DNA from: Bacteroidales bacterium | GTDB taxonomy: Bacteria > Bacteroidota > Bacteroidia > Bacteroidales > F082 | Direction: 5' to 3' | Length of the DNA: 64,000 nucleotides | NCBI GenBank assembly: GCA_017549805.1 | Contig: JAFYNJ010000004.1 | Location: 62,001 to 126,000, forward strand | Shown here: positions 61,282-64,000 of the stretch, piece after piece | Layout: each line of letters begins with the position of its first letter | Position numbering within the stretch: the first letter of the stretch is position 1 | The notes under the pieces: model-generated | Told to the model about the DNA's origin: nothing | Databases searched by the model: none | The model's input: the letters and a program-made list of their open reading frames with translations, nothing else | Made by a program: the position numbers and the translations under genes

Positions 61282-62226
61282 TTATTTGTCAATGTTTACA
61301 ATCGTGTACTTCCGGCTGCCGAGCCCGATAGCTTCGGCGTGCTCGATGGTGTGGACGCCGTGTTGCTTGTTGATGCGGTTGAGCAGGTCGGTGGGGTCGT
61401 TGGTGGCCGTCACTTCCTGGTTGTTGACGATGTCAACGCAAGCCTGATCGAGGGCTACAGGATCAGTGGATGCCAAGATGCCGTAGTCTTCAAGTTTCAC
61501 GGGCGCGGGATGATCCACGCAGTCGCAGTCGATACTCATGTTATTCATCACATTGATGTAGATGATGCCGCCCTTCTTTTGGAAATAGTCCACCACGGCC
61601 TGGGCAGCGGCGGCCATGCTTTCGAGGAAGCCGTCCTGGTCGCCGATGTATTCCTTGGTCCAGAGCTTCGCCATATCAAGCACTTCCATCTTACCCGAGG
61701 AGTGGATGTAGGCCTTGCCATTCTGGCTGGCGCAGCCGATGCTGAGGTTCTTCAGGGCACCACCGTAGCCGCCCATGGGGTGACCTTTGAAGTGGTTGAG
61801 GGCAATCATGAAATCGTAGTTGGCGATATGGTCGCCCACAATGTCGTACTTGAGGTGCGTCGAGTCTTGTACAGGAATACGAATCTCACCTTCCTCGTCC
61901 ATGATGTCCACTTTGAAAGTAGGTGTGAATCCGTGTCGAGCGATGACTTTCCAGTGGTTGGCCGATGAATCGCGGTTATCCTGTTCATCGCCAGGACCGT
62001 TACCGTAAGCAGTGTTGCATTCCACGATGGTGCCGTCCACTTCAAAAATCAAGTCCTTGATGAGTTCAGGCTTCAGGTAGTTGGGGTTGCTGCCCTCACC
62101 GGTACTCATCTTGACGGCCACGCGCCCTTTCACCGGAACGCCTAGTGCTTTGTAGATATTGACCAGCCCTTCGGGGCTGATGTTCTTGGTCAGATAGACG
62201 ACCGATTTCTTTTGAGTGTTTTCCAT
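61282..62226 (-). CDS. DUF362 domain protein
   Basis: A 314-residue protein with the DUF362 features VYLTKNISPEGLVNIYKALG, VAVKMSTGEGSNPNYLKPEL, FMIALNHFKGHPMGGYGGAL (His-rich central block), IGCASQNGK and GILASTDPVALDQACVDIV. The 4Fe-4S ferredoxin domain often found in this family is absent. DUF362 proteins are redox-associated in anaerobes, but their reaction is unclear. It is the first gene of a minus-strand run reaching 58378. A TATCTTCG promoter-like core lies 26 bases upstream of the ATG on the minus strand. Confidence 0.87.
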   Translation of the reverse strand: MENTQKKSVVYLTKNISPEGLVNIYKALGVPVKGRVAVKMSTGEGSNPNYLKPELIKDLIFEVDGTIVECNTAYGNGPGDEQDNRDSSANHWKVIARHGFTPTFKVDIMDEEGEIRIPVQDSTHLKYDIVGDHIANYDFMIALNHFKGHPMGGYGGALKNLSIGCASQNGKAYIHSSGKMEVLDMAKLWTKEYIGDQDGFLESMAAAAQAVVDYFQKKGGIIYINVMNNMSIDCDCVDHPAPVKLEDYGILASTDPVALDQACVDIVNNQEVTATNDPTDLLNRINKQHGVHTIEHAEAIGLGSRKYTIVNIDK

Positions 62227-62291
62227 ATTTTCAGTGATTAGTTACAACTGCGAAGATAATGGTTTTTGCTTTCATCTTGTTAAGATATTTG

Positions 62292-62299
62292 TATTTTTG
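62292..62299 (+). promoter_or_regulatory. -7 element TATTTTTG for the secreted protein at 62323
   Basis: TATTTTTG ends 23 bases before the ATG. A TTTG lies 23 bases further upstream. Confidence 0.45.
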
Positions 62300-62322
62300 C
62301 ATTCAATCCAACTTACAAAAAA

Positions 62323-62868
62323 ATGAAAAAAATTGTTCTCACCATCACTTTGGCGCTAATTGCTGCCTTTACATTTGCTCAAAACAACAACCCTGTCGGA
62401 ATGCGGATGGAGGTGACCGAAATCACGCAAGACAACAACGAGTACTCTATCTTTACTTATAAGGATGATGATGGTACTTTTGGTTATTATCTCAGCCTTG
62501 GTCGTGTATATCGCATTTTGGAAATCATCGTTAACGATCGCAATTCCTCGACCTTGGATCATATTAGCGAGACCTGCCTCTATTTGGGCACCACCGCTGA
62601 CGAGGCGTATGATGCGTTGGAGCATCTTCTGGATCTTCTGGACCAGGAACCCGGCACCGCTGTTGATATTCCGTGCAGATTGACCAATGGAAGCCCTACG
62701 CTGACCGATTCAAGTACGGCAACCTGTATTGTCGTCAAGCGATTCTTTCAGCGCAAACGTTTATGCTTCCTCTTTACCAGCGGACGCCATACCGCTCAGG
62801 TTGACTTAACCCGTTCAGCCCTCAAAAGCCTGCGCTGGAACCTTAAAATGGCTCAAAAACTGAATTGA
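62323..62868 (+). CDS. Secreted protein of unknown function
   Basis: A 181-residue protein with signal peptide MKKIVLTITLALIAAFTFA (cleavage before QNNN). The mature part contains SIFTYKDDDGTFGYYLSLGR and ICLR-like basic strands (CIVVKRFFQRKRLCFLF). It may form a small beta-rich domain. No family was recognised. It stands alone and converges on the OhrR-type regulator gene with 9 bases between stops. Confidence 0.7.
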   Translation: MKKIVLTITLALIAAFTFAQNNNPVGMRMEVTEITQDNNEYSIFTYKDDDGTFGYYLSLGRVYRILEIIVNDRNSSTLDHISETCLYLGTTADEAYDALEHLLDLLDQEPGTAVDIPCRLTNGSPTLTDSSTATCIVVKRFFQRKRLCFLFTSGRHTAQVDLTRSALKSLRWNLKMAQKLN

Positions 62869-62877
62869 CCAACTGAT

Positions 62878-63327
62878 TTACCGTGAGTTTCGCTCACTCA
62901 ATTGGGCAATAATACCATCCAGCATCTTAAACAGTTCTGGTGCCGTCTCAGGCGTGACGCTCTCGCAGATGACGGCGTCGCCTACGGTCAAAGGCACTTC
63001 GGTCAGTTGGTCCTGAAGCTTCTTCCCCTTCTTGGTCAACTTGACAATCATCTGGCGGGCATCCTTCGTCCCTTTCGTGCGGGTCAAGATGCCTTCCTTT
63101 TCCATGCGTTGGAGCAATGGCGTGACTGTGTTGGTCTCCAAATAGAGCCGCTTGGCAATGTCGTTCACCGGTTGCGCGTCCTTCTCCCACAGCACCAGCA
63201 GCACCAAATACTGCGGATAGGTCAAGCCCTGCTCCGAAAGCAGCGGATGATAGGCCTGTGTGAGAAGGCGCGAAGCGGTGTAGAGCCTGAAACAGAGTTG
63301 GTTGTCCAACAAAAACTCAGGTCTCAT
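62878..63327 (-). CDS. MarR-family organic-peroxide regulator, OhrR-type
   Basis: A 149-residue winged-helix regulator. The N-terminal peroxide-sensing Cys of OhrR is in place (LLDNQLCFRLYTASRLL, Cys12). The wHTH is at about 45-100: LTYPQYLVLLVLWEKDAQPV, then LYLETNTVTPLLQRMEKEGI, with the wing in TRTKGTKDARQMIVKLT. When oxidised such proteins release DNA and derepress peroxide defence. The ATG overlaps the stop of the glutathione peroxidase gene by 4 bases, so it is in the operon it may regulate. Confidence 0.9.
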   Translation of the reverse strand: MRPEFLLDNQLCFRLYTASRLLTQAYHPLLSEQGLTYPQYLVLLVLWEKDAQPVNDIAKRLYLETNTVTPLLQRMEKEGILTRTKGTKDARQMIVKLTKKGKKLQDQLTEVPLTVGDAVICESVTPETAPELFKMLDGIIAQLSERNSR

Positions 63328-63872
63328 TTCAGCATCTCCTGAATGTCGTTCTCCATCTCCTCAGGCTTCGTGGTAGGCGCGAAACGCTTGATGACACTAC
63401 CGTCCTTCGAGATGAGGAACTTTGTGAAGTTCCAGCGGATCTCGCCTTCCTTGCGACCCTCGGACTTGCTGAGACCGTCCACGAGTTTCATCGTGGCCTT
63501 GTCCTTCAGTCCATGAACCTCCTCATCGGGCACCTGGGTGGTGAGATACTTGAAGATGGGATCAGCGTTCTCGCCAAACACATCAATCTTCTTCATCAAC
63601 GGGAAGGTCACGCCGTGGTTGAGGCGGCAGAACTCGGCAATCTCTTCATCGGAGCCCGGTTCCTGATGTTTGAACTGGTCGCAGGGGAAGCCAAGAATGA
63701 CAAAACCTTGGTTTTGGTACTTCTTGTAGAGTGCCTCCAGACCATCGTACTGAGGAGTAAAACCGCACTTCGAGGCGGTGTTGACAATCATCAGGACTTG
63801 GCCTTTGTATTGGGCCATATCCACTTCCACGCCCTTGTTGTTCAAGGCTTTGAAATCATGAATCGTAGCCAT
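63324..63872 (-). CDS. Glutathione peroxidase family thiol peroxidase
   Basis: A 182-residue Cys-type GPx. The peroxidatic Cys36 is in VNTASKCGFTPQYDGL, the second conserved block is ILGFPCDQFKHQEPGSDEEI, and the Trp-Asn block is IRWNFTKFLISKDGS. Non-animal GPx proteins of this kind usually use thioredoxin to reduce peroxides and lipid hydroperoxides. It lies 2 bases after the ferritin-like gene stop and overlaps the OhrR-type gene. Confidence 0.93.
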   Translation of the reverse strand: MATIHDFKALNNKGVEVDMAQYKGQVLMIVNTASKCGFTPQYDGLEALYKKYQNQGFVILGFPCDQFKHQEPGSDEEIAEFCRLNHGVTFPLMKKIDVFGENADPIFKYLTTQVPDEEVHGLKDKATMKLVDGLSKSEGRKEGEIRWNFTKFLISKDGSVIKRFAPTTKPEEMENDIQEMLK

Positions 63873-63874
63873 AA

Positions 63875-64000
63875 TTACATCTGTTTGATGAGCCAGTTCT
63901 GATAGCCAATCTTCTCGATGAGTTCGAGCTGTTCTTCGCTCCAGTATTGGTCTTCCTCTTCATCGAGCAAGTAGGCCTTCAGCATGTCATAAGTGGTAGG
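63875..64000 (-). CDS. Ferritin/bacterioferritin-like protein, C-terminal end only
   Basis: The last 41 residues of a protein whose start lies beyond the right edge, with stop TAA at 63875-63877. The visible sequence (YDMLKAYLLDEEEDQYWSEE, then QLELIEKIGYQNWLIKQM) is a terminal helix very like that of bacterioferritin, with the Glu-x-x-x-Trp/Leu-x-x-x-Gln-Leu-x-Leu-Ile pattern. It would store iron and limit Fenton chemistry. With GPx and OhrR-type genes directly behind it, the three form an oxidative-stress operon. The identification rests on a short fragment. Confidence 0.65.
   Translation of the reverse strand, partial: PTTYDMLKAYLLDEEEDQYWSEEQLELIEKIGYQNWLIKQM

Overview
This window is a chromosomal segment from an uncultured-looking member of the Bacteroidota, most likely order Bacteroidales. 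The evidence is the Bacteroidota-type promoter core TAnnTTTG in front of many genes, several type IX secretion (T9SS) C-terminal sorting domains, streptopain-like C10 proteases, an OprO/P porin, DUF3822 next to rsmD, and a cysteate synthase of the kind used for sulfonolipids. Gene density is high. There is no rRNA, CRISPR array, phage or intact transposon. A 3-tRNA cluster lies at 15.4-15.8 kb.

Layout. 0-2 kb: the start of an outer-membrane carboxypeptidase-regulatory-domain protein (cut by the left edge) and a TPR regulator with a lipobox, a membrane span and a C-terminal HTH. 2-9.9 kb: prfB with a programmed +1 frameshift, cstA, an ABC-F ATPase, sppA, folK and a deoxynucleoside kinase, with two palindromic GTCATTGCGAG repeats between genes. 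9.9-15.3 kb: a large OmpA-type protein, a SpoU methyltransferase and mutS. 15.4-15.8 kb: tRNA-Gly, tRNA-Gly, tRNA-Leu. 15.9-21.6 kb (minus): a small membrane protein, 5-formyl-THF cyclo-ligase, a lipoprotein, a YitT protein, a membrane protein of unknown function and a DASS transporter. 21.7-33.1 kb (minus): a surface/secretion block with two CYTH or CYTH-like proteins, a lamin-tail lipoprotein, a phosphate-type porin, a lipoprotein, two tandem C1B proteases, a T9SS cargo and a C10 protease.

33.3-39.7 kb (plus): cysteate synthase, rplU-rpmA, serS, a lipoprotein, a TPR protein and ksgA. 39.7-49.4 kb: a LolC/E-type permease, rbfA and dtd (minus); a long-chain acyl-CoA synthetase (plus); holA and AMP nucleosidase (minus); a membrane-anchored protein, DUF3822 and rsmD (plus); and a bifunctional amino-acid-lipid acyltransferase (minus). 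49.4-52 kb: a second C10 protease with a T9SS tail.

The most unusual system is at 52.1-57.1 kb. Five tightly coupled plus-strand genes encode a stand-alone (p)ppGpp synthetase, a stand-alone HD alarmone hydrolase, an APH/choline-kinase-like protein, a membrane sensor PP2C phosphatase fused to an RsbW-type ATPase, and a STAS anti-sigma-antagonist. This looks like a module joining alarmone control to partner switching. No sigma-factor target is present in the window.

57.1-64 kb (minus): a dicarboxylate symporter; a run of DUF362, lipoprotein flavodoxin, MmcQ/YjbR, CDP-alcohol phosphatidyltransferase, GNAT, a 3' remnant of a DUF1295 gene and a zinc-ribbon/PNPOx protein; a plus-strand secreted protein; and an oxidative-stress operon (ferritin-like, glutathione peroxidase, OhrR-type MarR) running off the right edge.
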